Part shown: positions 17,075-26,058 of the stretch, one piece after another
How the letters are laid out: each line of letters starts with the position of its first letter
Numbering within the stretch: position 1 is the stretch's first letter
DNA from: CAYWPG01 sp964460035
Lineage (GTDB): Bacteria > Pseudomonadota > Gammaproteobacteria > Nitrococcales > AK92
NCBI GenBank assembly: GCA_964460035.1
Contig: CAYWPG010000023.1
Location: 1-55,780, forward strand
DNA length: 55,780 bases
Reading direction: 5' to 3'
Notes under the pieces: model-generated
What the model was told of the DNA's origin: nothing
The model's database searches: none
What the model saw: only the letters and a program-made list of their open reading frames with translations
Position numbers and translations under genes: made by a program

Positions 17075-18208
17075 CTACGCGCGCGACCAGACCTCTATGT
17101 TGTTGCGCCGTGCGACGCTGTAGTCGCGCCCCAGGGGCAGCGCACGCTCCAGCCCGAAGCGCTGCAGATACGCGGTAACGCGTTGCGATTCGCCGCTGTC
17201 CAGAGCGGTCATGGTGTCGGCCGCGCGCTGCAGCAGGTAAAGCAGGTACGGCTCCGCGCCTGCCTCTATGGCAGCGCCCCGGAACTGCGTGTTGACCATG
17301 CCGAGCTGCCGCCGATGCGGCTTGTCGGACACCGGCTCGCCGTCGGCGGGCTGATGCTGGGCTACCCAGGCATCGAAGAACGCGAACTTGTCGGTCAGTT
17401 CGGGGAAGATCTCTTCGGCGATGTGAGTCAGCAGCGGCTCCAGCGTTGGCGGTATGGTATCGTCGGCCCAGAACGCAGGTTCCGTTTCCGCATACTCCAC
17501 CACGTCCAGCGCCGGCGCTGTCATCCGCTCCACCCACCGGAACACGCGTGGGGCGCGCACTTTCATGATCTGGGCCGGCACCGGGTCGCGGCCCAGGTGC
17601 GCGAATAGCGGACCTATCAGGCCGTAATCGCCTATGGACGGCCGCCCGCCCAGCAGGTAGGGCATCTCGGCGAAGTGGGCCTCCAGGATATCCAGCAGCG
17701 CTTCGTAGGAGCGCTCGATCAGCGGAATGGTCTCCTCGGTCACCCCAAGACGCGGCAGGTAAGACTGCATTCTGGCCATGATTTTGTCGGCCAGCGCCGC
17801 ACCGCTGCCGCTGGCGAAGGCATGGCGCATGAACTTCTCTTGCTGCGCCAGATACGACCAGCGGTAGTGCATGGCGTGCTTGAGCATGGCCTGACTGCCG
17901 TAGTACTCGATGATGATCGCGACCACGCGCTGCAGCGGCGTGGCCGGGTACACGGGGTAGGGGACGCCGCGCCGCTCGAAGTAGTCGATGATGTCGACGC
18001 TGTCCTGAATGATCTCGCCATCCGGGGTTTGCAGCACGGGGATAATGCTGCGGCCGATCTGAGGCACGATGCGCGCGGCGAACTCCGGGTGGGATGTGGG
18101 CCGCTCCCTATAGTCGATGCCCTGATTGCGCAGATAGCAGCGCGCCTTGCCGGTGTACAGCGAGTGCGGTGAGCCATAAAGGATGTAGGTCGTCCGATCG
18201 TCCCGCAT
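17075..18208 (-). CDS. Glutathione S-transferase family protein
   Basis: This 377-residue protein is longer than usual GSTs (about 210). Residues of about 8-85 form the thioredoxin-like domain (YILYGSPHSLYTGKARCYLR, a Pro before beta-3 in IIPVLQTPDG and the Glu/Gln-Asp-Ser in IIQDSVDIIDYFE). These contact glutathione in the family. The helical C-terminal domain follows, with GGRPSIGDYGLIGPLFAHLG near residue 200. A further 130 residues of unknown role extend beyond it. The likely nucleophile-stabilising residue is Ser or Tyr in the N-terminal SPHSLY. The substrate is unknown. A weak start context precedes the ATG at 18208. The gene stands alone. Confidence 0.88.
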   Translation of the reverse strand: MRDDRTTYILYGSPHSLYTGKARCYLRNQGIDYRERPTSHPEFAARIVPQIGRSIIPVLQTPDGEIIQDSVDIIDYFERRGVPYPVYPATPLQRVVAIIIEYYGSQAMLKHAMHYRWSYLAQQEKFMRHAFASGSGAALADKIMARMQSYLPRLGVTEETIPLIERSYEALLDILEAHFAEMPYLLGGRPSIGDYGLIGPLFAHLGRDPVPAQIMKVRAPRVFRWVERMTAPALDVVEYAETEPAFWADDTIPPTLEPLLTHIAEEIFPELTDKFAFFDAWVAQHQPADGEPVSDKPHRRQLGMVNTQFRGAAIEAGAEPYLLYLLQRAADTMTALDSGESQRVTAYLQRFGLERALPLGRDYSVARRNNIEVWSRA

Positions 18209-18432
18209 GGTTATTGTTCCTTGGTTGCGGTTGCCTGTGGTGAGGGGCTAGCCCCGCACTACATCCTCTCAGCCTGGCGCCGCTTGCGCCAGTACCTTTG
18301 CAGCTGTGGCGATGCGACGCAGGCCGCACTGGGGCGTGCGTATCGGCTTGCAAAGGGCTTGGACGAGGCCGCCCCGTGGTATCCTGCGGGGCGGCGAGCG
18401 GGAAGGAGTAGACGGATTCGTTCAGCGGCCCC

Positions 18433-20832
18433 TTACTGTGCCCCCGGTACCAGCGACTGCCGCCACTTTGCGTTGGCTTCGATGGCGCCGCGATCCAACC
18501 ACCACGGCAGCAGCCTGCCTTCGAACCAGGGGTCCAGCTGGTTCTTCTGGTGCGGGTGGAATTGCCGCTCCACCACGCCGCCGCTGACCACCGCCAGCAG
18601 CTTCTCATCGTCCGCCAGATCGGCGACCAGCCGCAGCGAGGGGAAGAACAGCACATCGTAACTCTCGCCGAACGCATAGCGCGCCCGCTGCACGGTCTCG
18701 CCCGAGCCGTCATAGGGCTGAGCGGCGCGTCCCGCCCAATCACGGCCGAAGCCCGAGCGGCGAACGGGGCTGTCGAACCGCAGGCGATGCACGCTGCCCC
18801 ATTGCCATTTGGCCGGGTCGGCGCCGTGGCTGGCCGTCAGCTCTTCGCGTACCAGGGCGGCGGCGCGGCGGATGATGTCCGGCAGCGTTTCCACCTGCGG
18901 CGTGCGCAGATCGTCGAACCAGGCCGAGGCGGGCGTGGCGACCAGCTGGTCGAAACGCCCCTGCCACGTATACCAGTTCTTCAACCACGTATTGGCAAGC
19001 TCCTCGCCCAGCTCGTCTACGAAAGTCTGGTAGGCGATCCGCTGATACAGCGCTTGATAGAGCAGGGGAGCGGCCTGATCCGCCTGGTCGCGCTCGTCCC
19101 ACTGGGCGAGCAAAGCGACGAAGTCGGCATGTTCCGGCGAGTCGGCCAGCGCTTCGAGAATGACCGGCTTCAAATGCCGCGCCTGCAGATTGTGGGTATC
19201 GCTGAGCAGGCTTAGCTGAGCGGCGGTGTCCATGCCCCGGCTGGCCTCCAGCACCTGGCCGATGCGCTGGTAGCGGTAGCTGGGTGAGAAGAAGGAAGAG
19301 TAGTCATAGGGGTAGCCGTCGGGGCGGTTGTCGTGGTTGGCCGTGGCCACCCAGCCGCGCGCCGGCGCGATCTGCCCCGGCATTTCGTCGGCCGGTATGA
19401 AGCCCCGCCAGTCATCCTCTGCCGATACCGGCTTCGGATAAAGCCCGTGGCCGCTGCGCCGCACCGGTACCCGCCCGGTGGCACGGTGGCCGATGACGCC
19501 GTCCTTATCGCCGAAAACATAGTTGAAGTAGAACACTTCCATCTGCTGTACGGCGGCATCCACCTCGGCGGCGGAGCGGGCCACCAGCAGGCGGTCCAGG
19601 CCGATCTGCGAGCCTTCCACTTCGGCGGAAGCAAGGCGCAGACTGAGCAAGCGGTCGCCGTCAGGCCCCAGCGGCCGCTCACTGATTATCGGGCCGCGGA
19701 CGGTATAGCGTATGGTCATCGTCTCTTCGCGGAAACCGCCCTCGGCCGTGCTGTCCTTGATACGCAAGGTTTCCGTGCGAACCTCGAACGGGCGGATCCG
19801 GTCGCCGTCCACATAATGATCCGGCTGCCCCGGCGCGATCTGCTCGATGAAAAGATCCTGGCTGTCGCCGTAGGAGTTCGTGACCCCGAAGGCCACGTGA
19901 CGGTTGCGCCCTACCACGAGACCGGGGGTGGCGGGCAGCGCTGCGCCCACCGCGCTGACCTCTGGGCTGAACAGCCCGATCGGGAACCAGATTCCCGGCA
20001 ACATTCGGGCGTCCAGATGCGGGTCGTTCACTACCACGGCGGCGCCGCTGGCGGACCTCTCCGGGGCGATCGCCCAGTTGTTGCTGCCCAGCGCGATAGG
20101 CGCCGGCGCGGCGGCAGCCAGGGCTGTGTGCTGCTCGGGCACCAGCCCCAGCCACTGGGCGTCAGACGCCGCCACGGTGGCCAACGGCTGCTGCCGGTCG
20201 GGGTTATGGTTCAGCGGGAACAGCTCGGCGGCACGCTCCGGGCCCAGCTTATCGATCAGCTGCTGGGTCAGCAGCTCGGTCTTGTAGTTGGCCGCCTGGC
20301 TCCAGTACACGAAGTGCATGACGCCTACCATGTCTTCCAGCGTCCAGGTGTCGGCCCGGAAGCCGGCTAGCTTCAGCTCCACCGGCAGGTCGTCGGCGTG
20401 TTCGTGGATGTACGCGTTCACGCCTTCCGCGTACCAGGTCAGGAAATCCCGCGCCTGCGGCGAGAGCAGCTTGGCGTGGCGCTCGGCATTCCGCTTGAGC
20501 CCGATCAGCCGCATCTCGCGATCGTTGGGCAGCCCGGCTTCGCCTATGACCTCCGCCAGCCGGCCGAAGGCCAGCGCGCGGTAAGCCTCCATCTGAAAGA
20601 TGCGCGATTGCGCCGTCACGAATCCCTGCGCGCGGATCAGATCGGGCAGATTGTTCGCAAAGATATAGGGAATGCCGTTGCCGTCGCGCAGCACCTCCAC
20701 GGGCTCGCTCAGCGCTGAGAATTGCAGCGTGCCTTTGATTTTCGGCCCGCGGCCCTGGCCCGAAACGACCCAGCCCGTGCCGGCGACGAGCACGACCAGT
20801 ACGACGACTAACCCGCGAAGCAACCAACGCAT
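18433..20832 (-). CDS. Penicillin acylase family protein
   Basis: This exported Ntn-hydrolase has 799 residues. Residues 1-24 form a hydrophobic signal segment (RGLVVVLVVLVAGTGWVVSG). The precursor should cleave itself before Ser250 in ALGSNNWAI, making a small alpha and a large beta chain with Ser250 as nucleophile. VVNDPHLDARMLPGIWF and RNRHVAFGVTNSYGDSQDLF are beta-chain motifs of the family. Members hydrolyse amides such as penicillins, N-acyl-homoserine lactones and lipopeptides. The substrate here is not predictable from motifs. The protein is probably periplasmic. A 160-bp gap separates it from ung. Confidence 0.92.
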   Translation of the reverse strand: MRWLLRGLVVVLVVLVAGTGWVVSGQGRGPKIKGTLQFSALSEPVEVLRDGNGIPYIFANNLPDLIRAQGFVTAQSRIFQMEAYRALAFGRLAEVIGEAGLPNDREMRLIGLKRNAERHAKLLSPQARDFLTWYAEGVNAYIHEHADDLPVELKLAGFRADTWTLEDMVGVMHFVYWSQAANYKTELLTQQLIDKLGPERAAELFPLNHNPDRQQPLATVAASDAQWLGLVPEQHTALAAAAPAPIALGSNNWAIAPERSASGAAVVVNDPHLDARMLPGIWFPIGLFSPEVSAVGAALPATPGLVVGRNRHVAFGVTNSYGDSQDLFIEQIAPGQPDHYVDGDRIRPFEVRTETLRIKDSTAEGGFREETMTIRYTVRGPIISERPLGPDGDRLLSLRLASAEVEGSQIGLDRLLVARSAAEVDAAVQQMEVFYFNYVFGDKDGVIGHRATGRVPVRRSGHGLYPKPVSAEDDWRGFIPADEMPGQIAPARGWVATANHDNRPDGYPYDYSSFFSPSYRYQRIGQVLEASRGMDTAAQLSLLSDTHNLQARHLKPVILEALADSPEHADFVALLAQWDERDQADQAAPLLYQALYQRIAYQTFVDELGEELANTWLKNWYTWQGRFDQLVATPASAWFDDLRTPQVETLPDIIRRAAALVREELTASHGADPAKWQWGSVHRLRFDSPVRRSGFGRDWAGRAAQPYDGSGETVQRARYAFGESYDVLFFPSLRLVADLADDEKLLAVVSGGVVERQFHPHQKNQLDPWFEGRLLPWWLDRGAIEANAKWRQSLVPGAQ

Positions 20833-20967
20833 TTGTCTTATCCTTATTCGTTCGTCTTCACTCGGTGAAACCGCGCAGCTACCCGTTCATGCCGGTAGAG
20901 CTGAGGTTCTGTCACCTATGGAAAATCGACCAGGGCGCGCGCATCTTTAAGCCTCAAGTCAGGGTGG

Positions 20968-20993
20968 GCTGCTAATAGGCATTTATTAGCAGC
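20968..20993. terminator. Perfect stem-loop downstream of ung
   Basis: GCTGCTAATA and TATTAGCAGC form a 10-bp perfect stem around a 6-nt loop, 9 bp beyond the ung stop codon. On the plus strand TTATT follows. On the minus strand, in the direction of ung, there is no T tract, so it may act as an mRNA 3' end structure rather than an intrinsic terminator. Confidence 0.5.
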
Positions 20994-21002
20994 TTATTCA
21001 GG

Positions 21003-21665
21003 TTATAGCCGCCAGTCGATTTCTTCCTGGCCCCAGGCACGCAGCTGCGCATTGATGCGCGAGAACGGCCGGCTGCCGAAAAAGCCCCGCCGCGCGGACA
21101 GCGGCGATGGGTGGGCGCTTTCGATCACCACATGGTGCGGCGCGATACGCCCGCGCTTCTTTTGCGCATGGGCTCCCCACAGCACGAAAATGCGCGGGCG
21201 CGGGTCATCGCTGAGCGCATCGATCACGGCGTCGGTGACCGCTTCCCAGCCCAGGCCGGCGTGCGAGGCCGGCTCGCCTTCCCGTACCGTGAGCACGGCG
21301 TTGAGCAGCAACACGCCTTGTTCGGCCCAGTGGGACAGGTCGCCGCCGCCGGTGACCTTGATACCCAGGTCGTCTTCCAGTTCGCGGAAGATATTGCGCA
21401 GCGACGGCGGGAATTTGCCGCCGGCGACCGAGAAGGCGAGTCCGTGGGCCTGGCCGGGGCCGTGGTATGGGTCCTGGCCGAGGATAACCACCCGCGTGCG
21501 CTCGGGAGGCGTGAGGTGAAACGCCCTGAATACGTCGTTGGCAGGCGGATAGATTTCGTATCGCTGCCGCTCGGCCTCGACGCGGGCAAGCATGCGCTCC
21601 AGCTCGCCGGGCGGGAGGCGATGGGCCAGGTAGTCGCGCCAGGAGTCGGGGAGAGACGAGTACAT
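21003..21665 (-). CDS. ung: Uracil-DNA glycosylase
   Basis: Ung removes uracil from DNA to start base excision repair. The family 1 motifs are present: GQDPYHG (63-69) with catalytic Asp65, LLLNAVLTV, and HPSPLSARRGF with catalytic His and the Leu-intercalation loop. The start at 21665 (MYSSLPDSW) gives 220 residues, near the 225 of the family. The frame is open to 21710, but that extension has no family similarity. No strong ribosome-binding site is seen. The gene stands alone. Confidence 0.95.
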   Translation of the reverse strand: MYSSLPDSWRDYLAHRLPPGELERMLARVEAERQRYEIYPPANDVFRAFHLTPPERTRVVILGQDPYHGPGQAHGLAFSVAGGKFPPSLRNIFRELEDDLGIKVTGGGDLSHWAEQGVLLLNAVLTVREGEPASHAGLGWEAVTDAVIDALSDDPRPRIFVLWGAHAQKKRGRIAPHHVVIESAHPSPLSARRGFFGSRPFSRINAQLRAWGQEEIDWRL

Positions 21666-22014
21666 AATGTGCCGGTCGCTGGGATGCTCAGGGGAAGGAC
21701 AGCATAGCACTGCTGGACGTGGCGTTGGTGGTGTACGGGGGCAAGGGCTTAGCGTCTTGTTGCTTGAACGGCGAGGCGCATTTCGGCGGCGCAGTGCGCC
21801 GATTCGCTTCTGGATTTCAGTGCCGCGGTGATCTAAGCATACAGTCTGTTGAACACGAAGAAGGCGGGCATAGCGCAGCTCCCGTCACCACGCCCAGCGC
21901 CTGCTTTCCGCAGGCGGCAGCCGCCGGGAAAACGAAGCTTAACAAGCTCGCCCCACGGCTTTTGGGCAGTGGCGTCAAGCACTAAGACAGGGGCGTGTCA
22001 GTAAGGGGAGAAGC

Positions 22015-22587
22015 ATGCCGTTACCGCCAAATGCAGCGCTGATGATCATCGATGTGCAAAAAGCCATCGACCATCCAAGCTGGGGCCGTCGCAACAACCC
22101 GCACGCCGAAGAGAACATGGGCCGCTTGCTTGCGGCCTGGCGCAGTTCCGGACGGCCTGTCGTTCATGTACGCCACCTCGCGCGCCATCCTAAGTCGACT
22201 TATCGCCCGGGGCAGGAAGGTTGCGAGTTCAAAGCCGTGGTGCAGCCTTTGGCTGGCGAAACGGTTATTACCAAGCACACCCATAGCGCGTTCATAGGCA
22301 CCGACTTGGAGAGCGTGCTCCGCCAGCAGGACATTCGCACGCTGGTCATTTGCGGAGTCATCACCAACAACTCGGTGGAGGCCACCGCCCGCATGGCCGG
22401 TAATCTCGGTTATGAAACCTACGTGGTCGCGGACGCCACCGCGACCTTCGATAAGGTGGATTTCTTCGGCCGGTTGCGCCTGGCCGACGAGGTGCATGCA
22501 CTGTCGCTGGCGAATCTGCAAGGCGAGTACGCCGAAGTGGTGTTTACCGCGGACCTGCTGCCGAGGCTCAAGGCCGGTAGCGGTTAG
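22015..22587 (+). CDS. Isochorismatase-like hydrolase with Ser in place of Cys
   Basis: This 190-residue protein has the isochorismatase/nicotinamidase fold. Asp13 (MIIDVQKA) and Lys87 (VITKHTHSAF) of the catalytic triad are present. The cis-peptide motif GVITNNSVEATARM carries Ser120 where cysteine hydrolases have Cys. Isochorismatases themselves work without the Cys, so vinyl-ether hydrolysis or a different amide chemistry are both possible. ATG at 22015 is preceded by AAGGGGAG. No siderophore, phenazine or NAD-salvage genes are near, so context gives no substrate. Confidence 0.9.
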   Translation: MPLPPNAALMIIDVQKAIDHPSWGRRNNPHAEENMGRLLAAWRSSGRPVVHVRHLARHPKSTYRPGQEGCEFKAVVQPLAGETVITKHTHSAFIGTDLESVLRQQDIRTLVICGVITNNSVEATARMAGNLGYETYVVADATATFDKVDFFGRLRLADEVHALSLANLQGEYAEVVFTADLLPRLKAGSG

Positions 22588-22740
22588 CAGTGGCTTGGGC
22601 TTAGAGCCGTAGGATCGCCGCGCTTGCGGCATCACCGCCGGGCAATGCGATCAGCCCGGCCTGGGGCGGGTATTTGATTCGTATGCCGCTGGCACAATAT
22701 ACAGCCCGCATCTTGTGCTTGCCGGTGTCTCTTTCCACGG

Positions 22741-22915
22741 GCTAGGGGAGCCGGCTTCCGTGTGTGTGCCCCTTGTGCGCGAACGGCTTCTCCGCGGTCA
22801 GTGGGTAGGGCGAAGATTCGCCGCCGGAGCGCCCGATCCCACGGAGAGTTCTTCCCGCAGATGATCTCTTCTGCATGCCAGGGGGCGCCGTAAGGGCCAC
22901 CCTTCCTACCGGTCG
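22741..22915. repeat. REP-like palindromic element B
   Basis: The segment holds TGTGCGCGAACGGCTTCTCCG and, inverted, GCGAAGATTCGCCGCCGGAGCG followed by CGATCCCACGG, both matching the modules of the other copies. The rest of the 22588-23082 gap holds no gene. Confidence 0.65.
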
Positions 22916-23082
22916 CCACTTTCACAGGGACTGGGTAAATGGTCATTTTTTCTTTCTATGACAGAAGTCTGTATTATTGATCGCATCTATCGCTAGAAGT
23001 GTCAGCTGCTGCGGCAGCGCAAGTTAGCGGTTCCCGTCATCGGATCCTGATAAAGGGTGCGCTTTGATTAAGGGGGCCTTCC

Positions 23083-23739
23083 ATGCCTGGTTATCAGACT
23101 CGTAAAGTAGAGGTGCGCGTCGGCGGCCACACCTTCCGCCTCAAAGCATTGCGAGATAATCAACAGTATTTCGATCCAGAGGGACAGGCCGAGCGCGTCG
23201 GCATCTCGTCGGCGACCTGGCCGCACTTCGGGCAACTTTGGCCGGCCAGTCGGGCGCTGGCCGAGGCGGTACAACGCACCGAGATCGAAGGGCGGCGCAT
23301 TCTCGAAATCGGTTGCGGCCTGGGCCTGCCCAGCCTGGTGTTGCAGCGGCGCGGGGCCGATATCACCGCTAGTGATCACCACCCCCTCGCCGAACGTTTT
23401 CTCGATCACAACGCCGCCCTCAATCAGCTACCGCCGCTCAATTACGTCGAGCTGCCCTGGGAAGAACCGGTGCCGGAGCTGGGCCGTTTCGACCTGATCA
23501 TTGGCAGCGACGTGCTCTACGAACGCGACCATCCCGAAATGTTGGCGCAACTGATTGCGCGCCACGCCCGCCCGCGTGCCGAGGTGCTGATCAGCTGCCC
23601 AGGGCGAGGTTATCGGGGTCGCCTCCGCCGTGCGCTGCAGGCGCAAGGCTTTGAAGTCACCGAACAGCCGCGCCCGTTCCAGGAGGGCGAGTCGCCGCCG
23701 TACCGCGGCCGGCTGCTTTGCTTCAAACGCGGCGGCTGA
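23083..23739 (+). CDS. Class I SAM methyltransferase (METTL21-like)
   Basis: This 218-residue Rossmann-fold methyltransferase has motif I LEIGCGLGLPSLVLQRRGA (about residues 75-95) and the acidic loop SDHH. GSDVLYERDH carries the DxLY pattern typical of METTL21/Methyltransf_16 protein-lysine methyltransferases. The WPASRALAEAV segment ahead of motif I is also typical. The target protein is unknown. The start at 23083 follows AGGGGG. It ends 67 bp before a second methyltransferase gene, probably in the same transcript. Confidence 0.88.
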   Translation: MPGYQTRKVEVRVGGHTFRLKALRDNQQYFDPEGQAERVGISSATWPHFGQLWPASRALAEAVQRTEIEGRRILEIGCGLGLPSLVLQRRGADITASDHHPLAERFLDHNAALNQLPPLNYVELPWEEPVPELGRFDLIIGSDVLYERDHPEMLAQLIARHARPRAEVLISCPGRGYRGRLRRALQAQGFEVTEQPRPFQEGESPPYRGRLLCFKRGG

Positions 23740-23806
23740 TCCTCAACCGGCCGCCGCGCCGCGGCTCTGGCTCCGTACCAACGAAACCGGCTGTTAGGAG
23801 ATCCTG

Positions 23807-24592
23807 TTGTTCACTGATTTATACGAAGACATCTATGGCTACGACTATGGCGCTGACCCCGACTCCAGACTGGACGTGCCTTTCGTTCCGACCGGGGAGC
23901 GGATAGTCGCGGCTATGCTGAAGCTGGCGGAAGTCGGCGAAGACGACCAGCTGTACGACCTGGGGTGCGGCGACGGCCGCATAGTCGTAGCCGCCGCCAA
24001 GGACTATGGGGCACGGGCGGTTGGTATAGACATGAACCCGCATCGCCTGATCGAAGCGCGCGAGTATGCCGAGTGGACCGGCGTCGGTCCGCAGGTGGCC
24101 TTCATAGAGGACGATCTGCTTTGCGCCGATTTCAGTAAGGCGACGGTGGTCACGCTGTACCTGTTGCCCACGATCAATATGGAGTTGCGGCCGCGCCTGC
24201 TCAGCGAGCTTCAGCCCGGGACGCGCATCGTATCCCACGCCTTCGATATGGGTAACTGGAGAGCCGACAAGCACATCACGGTAGAGGGCGCGAACCTCTA
24301 CTTATGGATCGTGCCTGCCGCTGTTGCCGGCACCTGGCAATGGCGGACCCGGGATGGGTCGCAATACCGGGTGGAGCTTGCGCAAAGGTTCCAGCAAGTG
24401 CAGGGGCGGGCCTGGATAGACGATAAGCTGGCACTGCTGCAATCGGCCAAGCTCAGGGGCGCCTGCCTGCAGCTGGTGATTCAGCCGGACGAGGCAGCGC
24501 CCGCGCAGGTTTTCGTCAGCCGCTATCGCGACGGCCAGCTGTTGCCCGGCGCGGGCAGCATGCAGGCGTCGGCCGGGGTCAAGATCGCGTAA
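23807..24592 (+). CDS. SAM-dependent methyltransferase domain protein
   Basis: This 261-residue protein carries motif I LYDLGCGDGRIVVAAA (about residues 48-63), GIDMNP and FIEDDLLCADF, followed by VVTLYLLP. The N-terminal DVPFVPTGERIVAAML is shared by a bacterial family related to DOT1-like methyltransferases. The last 100 residues have no clear similarity. The start is a TTG at 23807, supported by TTAGGAG six bases upstream. No ATG lies nearby. The substrate is unknown. It follows another methyltransferase gene in the same direction. Confidence 0.85.
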   Translation: MFTDLYEDIYGYDYGADPDSRLDVPFVPTGERIVAAMLKLAEVGEDDQLYDLGCGDGRIVVAAAKDYGARAVGIDMNPHRLIEAREYAEWTGVGPQVAFIEDDLLCADFSKATVVTLYLLPTINMELRPRLLSELQPGTRIVSHAFDMGNWRADKHITVEGANLYLWIVPAAVAGTWQWRTRDGSQYRVELAQRFQQVQGRAWIDDKLALLQSAKLRGACLQLVIQPDEAAPAQVFVSRYRDGQLLPGAGSMQASAGVKIA

Positions 24593-24609
24593 CCGCCCCG
24601 GCTCCGCGA

Positions 24610-24735
24610 GGCGGAAGGCTTTCCCGGTGGCGGTAGGGACGAAGGGGCTCGCGGCCGGGGGCCTTCCCGCTGGCGCGGGCCAGTTCCTGTGGGGGCGCCC
24701 CCTGGGCGCGAACGGCTTTACCGGGGCTCCTCTCG
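24610..24735. repeat. REP-like palindromic element C
   Basis: GCGGAAGGCTTTCCCGG, CTCGCGGCCGGGGGCC and CTGTGGGGGCGCCCCCTGGG followed by CGCGAACGGCTTT reproduce the repeat modules. This copy lies 220 bp to the left of the CRISPR-like repeats. Confidence 0.7.
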
Positions 24736-24957
24736 GCCGGGATCTTCCGGAGGGGACTCGCCGTCAGAGCTCCGGCTGGCCGACGGCCATAGTGACTTGC
24801 CCATGGGCCCGCCGACGGGTACGGTGAAGCGGGAGACGCGCACATGTTCGCCGGCGGCGGTAGAGGCGGTGCGATGGAGGCAACTTCCGCGCAAGGGGTA
24901 AACGTTGTCAACCGTGTTTCTAGCGGCTTGTTTTGCAAGGAGAAATTTCAACGAGCG

Positions 24958-25063
24958 GTTGAAACCACTGACCTGATGAAGAAGGGATTAAGACGCCCTT
25001 CAAGCAGATTTACTGCATCCACCAAAGTTGAAACCACTGACCTGATGAAGAAGGGATTGAAAG
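24958..25063 (+). CRISPR. Two-repeat, one-spacer CRISPR-like array, no cas genes
   Basis: Two 37-bp repeats start at 24958 and 25027 and share their first 32 bases exactly, beginning GTTGAAACCACTGACC and running to GAAGGGATT. They end in ATTAAGAC and ATTGAAAG. A 32-bp unique spacer lies between (24995-25026). Length, spacing and the ATTGAAAC-like 3' end match type I/III CRISPR repeats. The 3' change in the second copy fits a degenerate terminal repeat, which makes the plus strand the likely sense. No cas gene is in the window. A simple duplication cannot be excluded with only two copies. Confidence 0.6.
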
Positions 25064-25129
25064 AACTTAGTAACCACGCACTCGGTGAGATCGCCCTGCC
25101 AGACCCACTGGGGGATGAAGAAGTAATAA

Positions 25130-25262
25130 GAAGAATTCGTGGCGAGGGCGCCGCTCCTACCGGGGACTCTTTCCGCCGGTCAAGGAGCAGGCGCTCTGTG
25201 GGGCGCACACTGGGTGCGGAAGGCTTTGGCTATGTCCTCCGGCCCTCTTGTTCCGGGACATA
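25130..25262. repeat. REP-like palindromic element D
   Basis: GAATTCGTGGCGAGGGCGCC followed by GCTCCTACCGGGG, then TCTGTGGGGCGCACACTGGG followed by TGCGGAAGGCTTTGG, are diverged forms of the shared modules. This copy lies 67 bp to the right of the CRISPR-like repeats. Confidence 0.55.
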
Positions 25263-25434
25263 GGGTCCGCCAAAGCGCAGGCGGCGCGGACCAGGACCGG
25301 GAGGGCTTGGAAGATGCGCATGGCGAGGGAATCTCGGTTGTCTGGTGGGCGGCGCTGTCGAAATGGCAGCGCTGGGTTCGACTAGAGGGCAGCGCTTAGG
25401 GCAACCATTGACCATCCAATAGGGAGAGTTCGCC

Positions 25435-25884
25435 ATGCCCAGTACCATCCGTCTGCACCGTGTTTTCGCTGCCCCGCCCGAACGGGTTTATCGGGCATTC
25501 CTGGATCCGGACGCCATGGCCAAGTGGCTGCCGCCGAACGGATTCACCGGCAAGGTGCAGCATATGGACGCCCGGGTCGGTGGTTCGTACAAAATGTCTT
25601 TCACCAACTTCGCTACCGGACAGAGCCATTCGTTCGGCGGCGAGTATCTGGAGTTGGTGCCCGGCGAGCGAATCCGCCATACGGACGTGTTCGGTGATCC
25701 GAATCTGCCCGGCACCATGCATGTGACCGTGGACTTGAAAAAGGTGGCTTCCGGGACGGAAATGCACGTCACTCAGGAGGGCGTGCCCGACGCGATTCCC
25801 GCCGACGCTTGCTATTTGGGCTGGCAGGAATCGCTTACGCTTCTGGCAAAGCTGGTGGAGGCGGAGATTCCAGATGAGTTGTGA
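25435..25884 (+). CDS. SRPBCC/AHSA1 family protein
   Basis: This 149-residue START-like (SRPBCC) protein begins with HRVFAAPPERVYRAFLDPDAMAKWLPPNGF, the AHSA1 signature in which a small-molecule pocket forms under a long C-terminal helix (residues about 128-147). HMDARVGGSYKMSF and GEYLELVPGERIRHTDVF complete the fold. Members bind hydrophobic ligands; many are of unknown role. The start follows GGGAGAG. It stands alone, without the ArsR-type regulator often found beside it. Confidence 0.9.
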   Translation: MPSTIRLHRVFAAPPERVYRAFLDPDAMAKWLPPNGFTGKVQHMDARVGGSYKMSFTNFATGQSHSFGGEYLELVPGERIRHTDVFGDPNLPGTMHVTVDLKKVASGTEMHVTQEGVPDAIPADACYLGWQESLTLLAKLVEAEIPDEL

Positions 25885-26058
25885 CACCGGGGAGGGTGCC
25901 GGCTCGCTGGCGCGGTGACGCGGACCGGGACCCCATGCAGCCGCTGGAGTCGGCGGCGCCGTGGGGCGCCGCGGCTCAGGGGCCGCCTTGGGGAGGAGGC
26001 TCTAGCCTGTTGTCCGCAACTGTCCGCCGCCTCGCCGGCTCGGTTCCGTGCCGGCAGG

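Noticed and set aside
24844..25263. 139-residue frame containing the duplicated segment VETTDLMKKGL
   Set aside because: The duplication is the CRISPR-like repeat read as protein; there is no ribosome-binding site and the rest is repeat DNA.
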